DNA of 64,000 bases from Molossus alvarezi (Eukaryota > Chordata > Mammalia > Chiroptera > Molossidae). A program made the position numbers and the translations under genes. The stretch is from NCBI GenBank assembly GCA_037176705.1, contig JBAWUJ010000113.1, forward strand, positions 124,001-188,000. The letters are read 5' to 3'. Of this stretch, positions 10,946 through 21,410 are shown one piece after another. Within the stretch, counting starts at the first letter, position 1. Each line of letters starts with the position of its first letter. The notes under the pieces were generated by a model. The model was not told where the DNA came from, made no database searches, and saw only the letters and a program-made list of their open reading frames with translations.

Positions 10946-12160
10946 ACTGTCATCAACCCTGTGGCAGAGGAGACAAGGGACAAGTATAAACAGCTGTGAA
11001 CTTTCTGAGGCCACAGGTGAAGAACTTGGACTTCACACCTCTGCCACCTTCCCTGTACTGCCTGGGAGTCCCCTGGATTCGCAGAGGGGCTGTGCCTGTG
11101 ACCTGAGGGGGGTGAGTGACAGCAGAGAGCCAACAAGCCCCCTGCCATGCAACTGGGGTGTGTACGTGGTTCTCTGTTAGGAGACATGACTTCCTTCAAA
11201 AGGAATAAAACATTAGACCCAAGTGGCTTTCAGTTGTTTTTCTCAAATATAAAATGTCTGGAAGTGACTGGTTCCAGGTTTGTCAATGACCCAAGCTGGC
11301 CACAGATCCCTCTTCTTGGCACCTTCGGCGTCTTCAGTGTCCACTTTGTGGTCACAGAAAACTACACTACAGCTTCCACAGGCAGCTGAAAGGAAGGAGA
11401 GAGGACGAAGCGCTCCGCATGCCTGTCACCTTGCACTGGGGAGAAAAGTCCTTCCCAGAAACTGCCCAGCAGGGATCCCTTATGTCTCCCTGGCCAGAAC
11501 TCAGGCATACAGCCACCCCCAGCTGCAAGAGAGTAGTAGAAAAACCTGTCCCAGATTGCTGTGGGAGGGTCTCCTGGAAGATCCCTCCACCTCGGGCCTT
11601 TGCGCCCCTCATCAGCAGCATTTCCTGAACCAAAGCCCAAGTGAGTACTGTCTGCAAATAACCTCAGGATAAGCAGCTTTGGTGCTTACCTTGCAAGTTA
11701 TAAGCTTCCATCTCCAAATTAGCTTAGTGTTGGTATTCCCTGCTGCCTTGTCATATTTTTTGAAGATTTTAAGTTTATTTCTTAAAATATATTTTTTCCA
11801 GCCTTTTTTTTTTTTTGAAAGAGGCTTGATCTGAAAGACATGGTGTGTTATAGCCTGGAACAGAAACTGCAGTGCCCGTCAAAGAGGAGTGGGTGTCACA
11901 CTCAGCTTAGACCAGTGACTCATCCCTCAAGGCTGGCACACTACTGAGCCCCAACAAAATTGAGGTTCTCTGAGAGAAGACAGAGGGGAAATGGTGCCAT
12001 GTGGGTCATCAACAGCCAGCACCATGGTGGAGATAATCATTGCTGAGACCACTGGTCGGGGCATGGGGGGTGATGTCCAAGGAGGTCGGCCTGTGAAGTG
12101 GGCCTTTTTGCCTGGACTTTGGGATTTATTGACATTTTATTCCAACAAGCATTTTATTTT
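10946..12160. other. unique non-coding sequence
   Basis: Nothing recognised. Frames of 90-130 codons overlap on both strands between 11,280 and 11,672 without any known domain or coding signature. A T-rich run lies at 11,803-11,813. Confidence 0.4.
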
Positions 12161-12164
12161 TTTT

Positions 12165-12850
12165 TATTTTAACACGATGACACACTCATAGAAGAGTTGG
12201 AAGTGATACTGGCAAGACCAAGAGACCTCAGTTCTTGTCTTCTTGAAAGAAAGATTTCAATCGAAAGACAAAGTGTAGCAAAGTAAAATAATTTATTGGC
12301 CGCAGCAAAAACACACTTAGGACAGTGAAACAAGGAAGTCATGGAAGAAACAACAGGAGAGCCAAGGCTGGGCTGCTGTGGCCCACTGGGAAGTCAGAGA
12401 AAAGGGGGTCTTGGAGACAGGTTCAGGGGGTTAGCCTGGAACGAGTTTTGCTGCCCATTGCTCCCCTGGTTGCCAGTCTCCTGGGTTCCCTTAGAGGGCA
12501 GAAGGGGGAAGGGAATGGCACTGGCCTGCTCCCTGGGGGAGAACTTGAGCTGGGTCCTTTGAGAGTATTTATCTTTCTCTTGCAGGAAGAAATCTTAGGG
12601 GAGGACTACGGGGAGGGTCTCAATAGAATATTCATCAGCTTTCCAGGTGTGTTCTTTCAGGGTGTGGTCTTGGATGATCCATGATCAGTCAACACCAGGG
12701 CACGGGTCATTAGTGAGTGCAACTGGTCCTGAGGCAGCCACAGCATCACTTGTCTGGGCCTGGAGCTGCAATACAGCTGAGGTCTAGATGTTATCTTTCG
12801 GGAGGAAGAGTCAGGGGGTCCAAACCTCATGGCCAGCAATATGCTAGGGG
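12165..12850 (-). mobile_element. probable class I (ERV1-like) endogenous retroviral LTR
   Basis: Read on the minus strand, the left part has the layout of a gammaretroviral LTR end. An AATAAA signal ('ggccaataaattatt', near 12,283-12,300) is followed by 'tttgctacactttgtctttc' and 'gaaatctttctttca', with a CTTTCA ending at 12,244. Further left, 'gacaagaactgaggtctctt' and 'gccagtatcacttcc' resemble post-U5 sequence of old class I proviruses. The right boundary and target duplication could not be fixed, and no gag, pol or env region is adjacent, so it would be a solo or broken LTR. The family is not named. Confidence 0.5.
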
Positions 12851-12959
12851 AGGAAGGGTTACCCTGGAGGTGAGGTCCTTGTTTTCCTCATTTTGCCCAT
12901 TACTGGGCACCTAAAGTTTTCTGCCCTGGTGACCTTCTGTACCTTGCCCATTGTCAATG

Positions 12960-13450
12960 CTCTGCTCATGTCTGTCTAACTGCCTATTACAGAAATATGG
13001 TGCAAAGAACTATTTGTTTCCTGAAACATTTAATAATAAGTTGTACACCTAATGTCCTATCACCTTCAAATGTAAATATTTCTTATACACAAGGGCATTC
13101 TCCTGCATGTCCACAACCATCAAAATCAATAAATTCAAACTGATACATTACTACCTTCTAATACTCAGACCCTGTTCAAGTGTTCAAGTCCCTATAATGT
13201 TGTTTACAGCCAATGGAGTCAGCCCAGAATTGTGCCTTGCATATCTCTGTTGTGTGAAGCTTCCTTCACTCTGAAACAGTTCTTTGAGCTTTCCTCAACT
13301 TTTATAACTTTGACGTGTTTGAAGATTACAGGCCAGTTATTTTGTACAATGTTTCTCAATTTAAATTTGTCTGGCAAGAATTACAAAGAAGTAATGCTGT
13401 GTTTTTCTTACCTCATCCTATCAGGTTTGAAATATGTACCATTTCTGATG
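12960..13450 (-). mobile_element. old L1 (L1M-type) 3' end
   Basis: The stretch matches the antisense of a mammalian L1M 3' region: 'aagggcattctcctgcatgt', 'caaccatcaaaatcaataaa', 'ttacaggccagttattttgt' and 'gtaatgctgtgtttttctta'. It is heavily mutated, with no intact frame. Confidence 0.65.
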
Positions 13451-13599
13451 ATATTCATGTCCAACATTTTTGAACATATGTATGTAAGCATGACCTCTGA
13501 CTCCTCATTGTCCCCAGCTGCTGTTCAGACATGCACATGTAAAACAAATCCGGGCCGAGGCAACCCTGGGTTAAGTGACCTGTTATGGGCAATTCCATG

Positions 13600-14221
13600 G
13601 TTTATTCATTCAGAGGAGAGAGCAATCTGGGAGGGCTTTAAGGAAGAGATTGAGTATGGCCTCTGAGAATAGGAAGGACTTGGCAGGGACTGATGGGAAG
13701 CAGTCAAGGTAGGAGAGAGAGTATATTCAAAGGCTCAGAGCTGAGGAGAGTAAGGCATGGGTGACACAGACAATATATTCAACAAAACCATGTCATTTCT
13801 GTCCCAGATATACAGAAAGATAACATTTCCCAGACTTCCTTGCAGTTCAGTTGGGCAATGTGACTGAGCTCTGGACAACAGAATATGGGTCAAAGTAATG
13901 AGCACTGCTTTTAGGCTTTCCTTCTGCATGATCCTTCACATTTTCTCTTCCGTTTGCATGATAATCTGGGGCACTGTACTGGACTCTGGATATAAGCAGG
14001 CATCAAAGCTCTGACCCCATTGAAGAAGTTCCCCAGCCACAGAGACAGACATGTCTCTATGTAAACAGGCAATTAAATTATGGCAGAGTGGGAAGCCCTG
14101 TCTCACAGTCTCACCGGGGTTGAGAACTCTCATTTTCTTTCTCTCCAGAAAGAGTGGTGGGAACTCTCCAAGGTCTTGATTTAGGTTCACTACTCCTGCC
14201 TTGTGGACCCTGCCAGACACC
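13600..14221 (+). repeat. unassigned ancient interspersed repeats
   Basis: 13,610-13,760 ('gagggctttaaggaagagat', 'aggcctctgagaa'-like) resembles the dispersed repeat seen again near 22,300 and 49,400. 13,800-13,960 ('cccagacttccttgcagttc', 'gggcaatgtgactgagctct') resembles another common old mammalian repeat. I cannot assign either family by eye. Confidence 0.4.
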
Positions 14222-14381
14222 AGGGAGATAGTCCTCAGGGGATGAGAGCGTCAGCCTGCGGACAGGTATAGAGAGACCCGGGTTTGGTTCCCGCTAAGGG
14301 CACATGCCTTGGTTGCAGTTTGTTTCCGGCCCTGGTTGGTCATGCGGGTGGCAGCCACTTGATGTGTCCCTTTCACATCAA

Positions 14382-14413
<32 letters not shown>

Positions 14414-14484
14414 CCTCCCACTCTCTCTGAACAAAAAAATGGAAAAATGTCCTTGGGTGAAGATAAAAAAAAAAAAAAAAAAAA
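14222..14484 (+). mobile_element. VES SINE (bat tRNA-derived), young type
   Basis: The tRNA-like head has lost clarity ('gagagcgtcagcctgcgg'), but the body is clear: 'ggtttggttcccgctaaggg', 'cctggttggtcatgcgggtg', a (CT)n tract at about 14,391-14,413, 'gaacaaaaaaatgg', 'cttgggtgaagat' and an A-tail ending at 14,484. VES elements are copied by L1 machinery from Pol III transcripts. Confidence 0.85.
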
Positions 14485-14489
14485 GATCA

Positions 14490-15345
14490 GAGCTACAGTA
14501 CAGATCACCACCCAAGTTCCAGACTGGCCACTGGGTAACACACACTTGGAACTCTCCCTTAAACACTGAAAACACTTTAAAAATTAAACTGATATTGGCA
14601 CCACAGACCACAGAAAGCAGGTCAGAACTTGCAGCCTAAATCTAACTTTGTTGATTATCTGCTAACAACAACAACAACAAAATAAACCTACATATTTCTT
14701 AGGATTTAAACAAGACCTCAAATATTTAGGATAAAATCCAAAATTGCTTGGCATGCAAAGAACAAGGGAAATCTTAACTCACAAGAGAAAAGAAAAACAA
14801 CAGATACCAACCCCAATATGATTCAGATGTTGGATCATCAAAGACTTTATAGCAGCTATTATAACCATGCTTCAGGAAGTTAGGGTGAACACTCTTGAAT
14901 GGAAAGGTAGAAAATCTCAGAAAATAAACAGAAGATATGAAAAAGAACCAAACAGGAATTTTGGAACTCAAATGTACAATAACTGAATTAAAAATTTACT
15001 AGATGAGCTCAAGAGCAAAGTGAAGATGACAGAGGAAAGAGTGAATCAACTTGAGTGATCAATAGTTATTCAATTTAAGCAACAGACAAAAATAAATTTT
15101 TTAATGAACAGATTCAGGAATCTGTGGGACAATACGAAAAATCGAACATTTGTGTTAACAAATTTTTAAAAATTAAATTTGAAGTATGTTTTCTGACCAT
15201 AGTGAATTAAACTAAGAATCAGTAACAGAAAGACTATTGGAAAATCTGCAAACACTTTCAAATTAAACCACACATTTCTAAGTAATTTATGGATCAAAGA
15301 AAAAATATTTTGAACTGAATAAAAATAAAAATAGAAGCATATTAA
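14490..15345 (+). mobile_element. old L1/HAL1-type fragments
   Basis: 'aaccaaacaggaattttgga', 'ttactagatgagctcaagag' and 'ctgtgggacaatacg' resemble the ORF1 region of old mammalian L1 or HAL1. 15,180-15,345 ('gttttctgaccatagtgaat', 'ggatcaaagaaaaaat') resembles old L1 ORF2. All frames are broken. Confidence 0.6.
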
Positions 15346-15358
15346 AATGTGTGGTATG

Positions 15359-15511
15359 GCCTGGCTGGTGTGGCACAGGGGTTGAGCATTTACCCATGCA
15401 CCAAGAGGTCACTGGTTTGATTACTGGTCAGGGCACATGTCCAGGTTGTGGGCCCAATCCCCAGTGGGGGGCATGCAGGAGGCAGCCAATCAATGTTCTC
15501 TCTCATCAGTG
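15359..15511 (+). mobile_element. VES SINE, older type, 3' truncated by a second VES
   Basis: Head 'ctggctggtgtggcacaggg', B-box-like 'ggtttgattactggtcaggg', then 'ccccagtggggggcatgcag' and 'gaggcagccaatcaatg'. The tail stops where a minus-strand VES begins, giving a tail-to-tail inverted pair. Confidence 0.8.
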
Positions 15512-15757
15512 CTTTTTTTTTATTTTTTATCCTCACACAAGGACATCCTTGCATTTATCTTCAGATAGAGTGGGAGGAAGAGAGGGAGAAAGAGAGAGAG
15601 AGAAACATCCATGTGAGAGAGACACATCGAGTGGTCGCCACCCACACAACCCCAACCTAGATGGGGACAAACTGCAACTGAGGTGCATGCCCTCAGCTGG
15701 AACCAAACCTGGGACTCTCCCCGCTGGTTGCAAGATTATCTCATGAGGCTCAGGGGC
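15512..15757 (-). mobile_element. VES SINE, inserted in the tail of another VES
   Basis: It starts with a T-tract and 'atcctcacacaaggaca', then 'cagatagagtgggaggaaga', 'gagtggtcgccacccacaca', 'caaactgcaactgaggtgca' and 'ggaaccaaacctgggactct'. This is a VES read backwards; its head end near 15,757 is degraded. Confidence 0.85.
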
Positions 15758-15959
15758 ATCCAGTGTGGAGGCAGGGAGCGGGCCTGGCCACCATCCAAGC
15801 ATTTGTACTGTGAGGAGGTGCTGTCCTTGAAAAGAACCTAGGTGCCCAAGGAAAACTACTTCTCCTGAACACTGCCGCCCTCTTCAGCAGCACCCTAACT
15901 GAGAAGTCCCCTCACCATTTCCTCCATCACCAGAAGCACAATGGCCAGAACACCGGCTG
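15758..15959. other. unique sequence, nothing recognised
   Basis: A short unique stretch between a VES and a MIR fragment, with no coding or regulatory signal that I can support. Confidence 0.4.
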
Positions 15960-16060
15960 CCACCAGGAGACTTGGGTTTAAGTCCTAACTCTGCTTCTGG
16001 TTTGCTGTGTGACCCCTGGTAAGTCAGTCAACCTCTCTGAGTGTCATCTTTCACAGAGGG
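15960..16060 (+). repeat. MIR fragment
   Basis: 'gacttgggtttaagtcctaa', 'tttgctgtgtgacccctggt' and 'caacctctctgagtgtcatc' are MIR plus-strand phrases in order. Confidence 0.7.
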
Positions 16061-16559
16061 AGCGAGCCCGTCACTTGGGTGACGCTGTTGGTGAAAGCAG
16101 TAGGTGAGCTGGGAATCATCACATTAGCATGGTGAGCATTTACCACAGTGTACCTGTTACCATGTACCTTACCGTGGTGGCAGTATTTCACATCTGCCAT
16201 CAGGGTGACGGGACAGCTGCCTGCCTCTGTGGTTGTAGAGTCTAAGGCATGAACATGGGCCTTAATGAATGAGTTCCTCTTAGTGGCCAAGGCCCATCTT
16301 CAGGAATCCTGTTAGGACCTGCTGGGCCTCATACCCACCAAATTCACCCAGCCCTGCTCAGTGGAAGCCTCATCAGTCTGCCTGTTCAACTTCCTCCCCC
16401 AGGCCCCCCGAGCTGACAGCCCAGAACACTGAGCATTAGCTAGTCACTGTTCCTCTTTCTAAAAAAGCACAACTCTATTAAAATAACAGCATGATTTAAT
16501 TAATTATTCTCCATAGTAAGTGGGTAGCTGTAGGAATACAATTCATTCAGCCCTCTGCT
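16061..16559. other. unique sequence; AT-rich patch at 16,480-16,550
   Basis: Nothing coding recognised. The patch with 'gatttaattaattattctcc' looks like a possible conserved non-coding block on motif content only. Confidence 0.35.
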
Positions 16560-16860
16560 GTCATTTCCTAAAATCCCACTTTATACTTGTCCCTGCATCT
16601 CCTTTCCCAGGAGTTTTCAGTGGCTCCCAATACTGTATAGGATTGAGCCCCAAATCCTAGGTCTAAGATTTCAGGACCTGTACCATCTGGGCCCTCCCTC
16701 TTTCCTGCCTTGCTGACAGGACTCTACACACTGGACAGACTAGTCTGTCTATTCCCTGTCCTCGATTCTGCTTTCTTCGACTGAGCCCCTTTAAGAATCT
16801 GGTCAAATACAGCTTCCTCCATGAAGCCTTCGTTGATTTCTGTAGCCCAGAGTTTCTTGA
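16560..16860 (+). repeat. L2 LINE fragment
   Basis: 'tttcagtggctcccaatact', 'tcaggacctgtaccatctgg' and 'ttcctccatgaagccttcgt' correspond to L2 3'-region phrases in plus orientation. Confidence 0.6.
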
Positions 16861-17550
16861 AGAGGACCTGCACCATCGGCATCAGCATCTCATGAAGTGG
16901 TAGGTGTGGGGTAGAAAATTCACTGACCCCCACCCCAGATCTACTGGATCTGCCTACCCCCTGGGCAAAGAGAATATCTGGGACTTTGCTCATTTGACAA
17001 CCCTCATCCCCACCCCATTGTGCCCCAGTCTTTGCCTGTTCGGCTCTGACCTTTGGACCTCTCGTCCAGACACATCACATGAAGGAACACAAGGGAATAG
17101 ACACTCCAAAGCACCCCCACTCTATGAAACACTTGGATCCTTAATAAACCAAATTTAATAATGTGGAGCTTGGGAGAAGTCAGGGGAATCTTGGGGAACA
17201 TGCCCTCAGGGAACATGCTACAAAGGAAAATGGCAGGAACCACAGAGAAACTGACCTGACACTCCTGCTCAGGTGGCCAGTGTTCCCAGGCTTCCAACAA
17301 AAGCTGCTGCAAATCCTTTCTGGAGGACAACATCCAATGGACTCCCCTGGGATCCCCACAGATTAGAGTTAGGAAACAAACAGCAACTCCTCATGATCAA
17401 AGTTCACCAAATACTTATGAAAAGAAGCCACCATGGGTGAGAGTCAGCAGAAGCCATATGCCACAGATGAGAATTCCCTAGGAGTTTGAATACCAAAATA
17501 GCTAGGCACTGGTTAGAAAATAGTTATGCACAAAGTATATTATTATTATT
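16861..17550. other. unique sequence, nothing recognised
   Basis: There is no repeat or exon signal that I can support. Frames near 100 codons on both strands at 16,900-17,330 lack any recognisable domain. Confidence 0.4.
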
Positions 17551-17810
17551 TTTTCTTTTTATCCTCACCCGAGGACATTTTTCCATTTTTTGTTCAGATA
17601 GAGTGGGACAGAGAGAGAGGAAGAGAGAGAGAGAGAGAGAGAGAGAAACATCAACGTGAAAGGGACACATTGAATGATTGCCATCCACATAACCCAACCA
17701 GGGCCAGGGACAAACTGCAACCAAGGTACGTGCCCTTAGTGGGAACCGAACCCGGGACACTCTGGTTTGTAGGCCGATGCTTCAATATCTGAGCCAAACT
17801 GGCCAGCGCA
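17551..17810 (-). mobile_element. VES SINE, young type
   Basis: T-tract, 'atcctcacccgaggacattt', a (GA)n tract at about 17,609-17,644, 'cataacccaaccagggccag', 'gtgggaaccgaacccgggac' and the head 'gagccaaactggccagcgca'. Full length; no clear target duplication seen. Confidence 0.9.
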
Positions 17811-18320
17811 TGGCAGATTTCTTTTAAAGGACTGAATTGACCCCATAATAAAACCAAATCAATGCATGGGTCAGGCAGGAGATTGGACAGTGCTGAAGAA
17901 GGAATTAATGAAGTGGAGACTGGAGATGAAGATTGTACTCGGATTGCAGCACAGAAGTCAAGGACATACAATATGAGAAGGTTAAAAGACATGATAGACT
18001 AATTGGAGTTTCAGAAGAAGGGAAATATAGATAAGAAATTATTTGAAACAATAATGGCTGGAAATTTTTTATTTTGACTAAAAATGTGGATTCACAGAGA
18101 CAGGAAGCATAATGAAAAGCAGGATAAATACAAAGAGGTCTCATCTAGACCATCTGGCTAGACTTCCTGAATTCTGTGGGTTCAGGGACCATTGAGTCCT
18201 AACTGGCTTCCTGAAGATGGTCCTTGGTTATTAAGAGAAACTCATCGTGCAGAACATCAAACAGAAAAATAAAATCCTAAAAGCAGCCAGAGAGAAAGAC
18301 AAATCTGGTCTCATGTCTTC
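17811..18320 (+). mobile_element. old L1 ORF1-region fragment
   Basis: 'ttggacagtgctgaagaagg', 'attggagtttcagaagaagg', 'aaatcctaaaagcagccaga' and 'gagaaagacaaatctggtct' follow the ORF1 region of old mammalian L1/HAL1. Stops interrupt every frame. Confidence 0.6.
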
Positions 18321-18489
18321 TATATCCATCAGTGCCCTGAAGATGAGCATGCCCCATCTCTCCAGCCAGATCCAAGTCCCTTAAGGCCCAAGCTTCTGTC
18401 ATCTGTGAGTCCTCAGGTTCATTACCAACCCGGGTGTCTGGTTTCCACTGGGAGATGTTTCAGGGACACATTGCTATATGGAAATAAGA

Positions 18490-18660
18490 GTCATATTTGG
18501 AGACAGGCAGGCCTGTGCTAAATCTTGGCCCTGCTACACACTGCCTATAGTCACTTTTGTTTGTCTGGATCCAGTGCTCACACACACAGCTCCTTCCTTG
18601 GGCAAGGTCATCTAGGCTCTCTGAGCCTTGGTTATCTCACCCGTTAGGTGGGGACACTAT
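18490..18660 (+). repeat. MIR fragment, interrupted
   Basis: 'ttggagacaggcaggcctgt', then after a gap 'ctctgagccttggttatctc' and 'gttaggtggggacactataa', are MIR plus-strand phrases. Confidence 0.5.
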
Positions 18661-19103
18661 AAAATGCCAAGCTGCAAAGAAAAACCACACACTGGATGTA
18701 CAGACAGATATAGGGGTAGATATTTAAAATATAGTGCTGTGTGGGAAAAAAGACAGAAATTAGAAACATGTTCTCAGGAAAACCAATACTACATATTTAA
18801 CAAGAACAGACATACATATTCAAGCTCATATAGCAATTGCATCAGAATGTGTGTTGGTGTCGGGGAGAGAATGAGAGTGGGGGTTGGGGATGTAGGAGAG
18901 GAAAGAAAATGCAGATAGAGGGGGCCTATGCACAGGCCAGTGAAAGTACATGATAAGTTAAGGGGAGCACTTTTCTCACGCCTTGGCTGCTGAGGTCCCC
19001 CCCTCTGCAAATGATGACTACTCTACAGGGATGTCTCAAGGACTCCGCGAGAGAATCTTTGAGGCATGTCTGAGCACAGAGTGGATATTTCAGTAAATCT
19101 TTT
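18661..19103. other. unique sequence, nothing recognised
   Basis: Includes a G-rich purine stretch at 18,850-18,915. No gene signal. Confidence 0.35.
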
Positions 19104-19394
19104 AAAGTCAGCATCTTTAGCCCTGGCCAGTTTGGTTAGAGTATCGGCCTGTGATCCAGAGAGACCAGTGTTCGGTTCCCACTAAGGGCATGTACCTCGG
19201 TTGCAGTTTGTCCCCGGACCTGGTTGGTCGTGCGGGTGGCAGCCACTCGATGTGTCCCTTTCACGTTGATGTTTCTCTCTCTCTTTCTCTCTCTCTCTCC
19301 CTCCCACTCTATCTGAACAAAAAATAGAAAAATTTCCTCGGGTGAAGATAAAAATAATAATAATAATAAAATAATAATAAAGTCAGCATCTTTA
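19104..19394 (+). mobile_element. VES SINE with a perfect 16-bp target duplication
   Basis: The duplication AAAGTCAGCATCTTTA occurs at 19,104-19,119 and 19,379-19,394 and is identical in both copies. The insert (19,120-19,378) has the full young VES layout: 'gccctggccagtttggttag' (a short deletion in the A-box region), 'gttcggttcccactaagggc', 'gcgggtggcagccactcgat', a CT tract, 'cctcgggtgaagat' and a tail of AAT repeats. The identical duplication marks a fairly recent insertion. Confidence 0.95.
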
Positions 19395-19395
19395 C

Positions 19396-20360
19396 ATGGG
19401 TTTGTTTTTTGTTGTTTTTTTTTGTTTGTTTTGTTTTTTCTCTTAGCTGCTTTATTTTTATAGATGATGGCCTGAAAATTCTCACTTCTGGATAGCTCTA
19501 CAACAATTTTGTTTTTACTATGAAAACATCTAAATTACAGTTGATATACAAGATTATATTAGTTTCAGGTATACAACATAGTGATTAGACATTTATATAA
19601 TTTACAGAGTGATCACGCTAATAGGTCTAATACCGATCTGACACCGTACATAGTTATTATAGTTTTAATAACTGTGTTCCCAATGCTATACTTTACATCC
19701 CTGTGACTATTTTTATAAATGCCAATTTGTTTTTTTTTTACAGATTTGTTACAGATGTTTCTCCTTTTCCCCCCACTGATTCCCTCCTCCCTCCTGCCCT
19801 TTCCCCAGTTTGTTGTTCATGTCCACTGTTCATGCATACATGCATATAAGTTCTGTGGTTTATCTCTTCCCCACCACCCCCATATTTAGGGGATTGTCAG
19901 TCTGTATCCCACTTCTGCATCTCTGTGACTACCCCCTTCCTCAGACTGTTATGTTCATTATATTCCACAAATAAGTGAGATCATTTGAAACTTGTCTGGT
20001 GCAGCCACTATGGAAAACAATATGGTGTTACCTCAAAAAATTAAAAATTGAACTTCCATTTGACCCAGTGACCCCACTTCTAGGAATATACCCTAAGAAG
20101 CCTAAAACACCAATCAGAAAGAATATATGTACCCCCATGTTTATAGCAGCACTATTTACAATAGCTAAGATCTGGAAACAGCCCAAGTGTCCATCAGTAG
20201 ATGAATGGAAAAAAAAGCTGTGGTACATATACACAATGGAGTACTATGCAGCTGTAAGAAAGAAAGACCTCTTATCCTTTGAGACTACATGGAGGAGCCT
20301 GAAAAGTATCATCCTAAGTGAAACAAGCCAGAGAAAGATGGGTTTGGTTTTTGTTATTTT
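19396..20360 (-). mobile_element. L1 with 5' inversion and apparent 3' transduction
   Basis: A 23-bp direct repeat (two mismatches) at 19,396-19,418 and 20,338-20,360, starting ATGGGTTTG, bounds one composite insert. Read on the minus strand from right to left: 19,993-20,337 is L1 ORF2 C-terminal sequence in inverted (plus) orientation; 19,740-19,986 is the L1 3'UTR in minus orientation; 19,730-19,739 is its A-tail; 19,440-19,729 matches an older L1MA-type 3' end; and 19,419-19,439 is a second A-rich tail preceded by an AATAAA signal. The right copy ends at TTTT/A, the L1 endonuclease preference. The inverted and direct L1 parts are nearly adjacent pieces of L1, as twin priming predicts. No intact ORF2. 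Confidence 0.75.
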
Positions 20361-21324
20361 ACCCTTCATTCTTTTCAACTTCACCCGACATGGAGGCTGG
20401 AGAAAGGGGAGGGTGCTAGCAGTGGCCACAATGCCATCCCTGTTGGTACTACTGGGACCTCCGGGGTTTCTTTCTCTCAGAGTTGAAGCTGAAAAAGCTT
20501 CTCAAAGACAAGACTCTGAGCTCAGAAATAAAGGGGGAGGAGGAAGGAGGAAAGAACATATTTCCCTTCTTTCCGTGTGCACCTGTGCACGTCTGAGCCT
20601 TCTCCCCAGCTCCTCCTGTGCAGGGCTGCCCCTTTCCACCCCTGTGCACATGGGAGGTCTGAATCATTGACTGACCTCCAACACCACCCAACAAGTTTGT
20701 CACAGAGACATGAGTCTGTGAAGGTCTCCTGATCCCTCCTGGTGTGTGATGGGGTGCAGGAACAGCCTGGGAGACTTTCCCAGGGCCACCTGGGCAGCCT
20801 ACTCCCAGAAGGTCAAGCTCTCAGGTCCAAGCTCACAGTTACTCAGAAAGGAGAGCATGCGGACCCACACCCTCTTGCTTCTCAAAACTGTCTCTCACCC
20901 CAAACCCAGCTGCCGACCCCTCTGTGCCACAGCTGATCAGAACATCGTTACACCAGCATGTTGCCAAAGCACTTCCTAACTTTGGGAGGCTGCAGCTGGG
21001 CAAGGGAGGCAATGTTTCCAAGACCTCTTAATTAGGGCCCTGCCCCTCTGTGATGCCCCTCCCCCCATCCCCCACAGCATGGCCCGGCCCAGTCCTTGCT
21101 ATCCTTGCCTGGCTTTCCCCCACCCTGCAAGGCCACTGTAGGCTGTCATTCAGAGCAACATGAGGGCCATGTGCAACCTACCCCAAAGCTCCTCAGTGCT
21201 GTCCGGTGCTTGTTGCAGAGGCCGCAGGAAGCTATGGCTGGCCAGGTGCTCAGCTGCATGGCCAATGGTCTGCTCCTGGCAAGCGGGAGCAGGCGTTCCT
21301 GCACTGCCACGAGCTGTGCTTTCA
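20361..21324. other. unique non-coding sequence
   Basis: A frame that begins in the inverted L1 piece (19,975) runs on to 20,670, but only its L1 part is recognisable. The remainder shows no domain and is a chance extension. Nothing else identified. Confidence 0.45.
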
Positions 21325-21410
21325 CCCACATTTACACTTTGGGAAACAGGCTTAAAGCTGGTTAAATAGGAGAGCCAGGATATGGACTCGGGCCATCTGA
21401 CCCCAGTGAT
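21325..21410 (-). repeat. MIR fragment
   Basis: 'ttgggaaacaggcttaaagc' and 'gccaggatatggactcgggc' are diverged MIR minus-strand phrases. Confidence 0.45.

Noticed and set aside
14490..18320. One continuous old L1 element across this span
   Set aside because: The L1-like pieces at 14,490-15,345 and 17,811-18,320 are separated by VES, MIR, L2 and unique sequence, and their order does not fit a single copy.
19975..20670. 231-codon frame
   Set aside because: The first half is inverted L1 ORF2 sequence and the rest is chance read-through into unique DNA.
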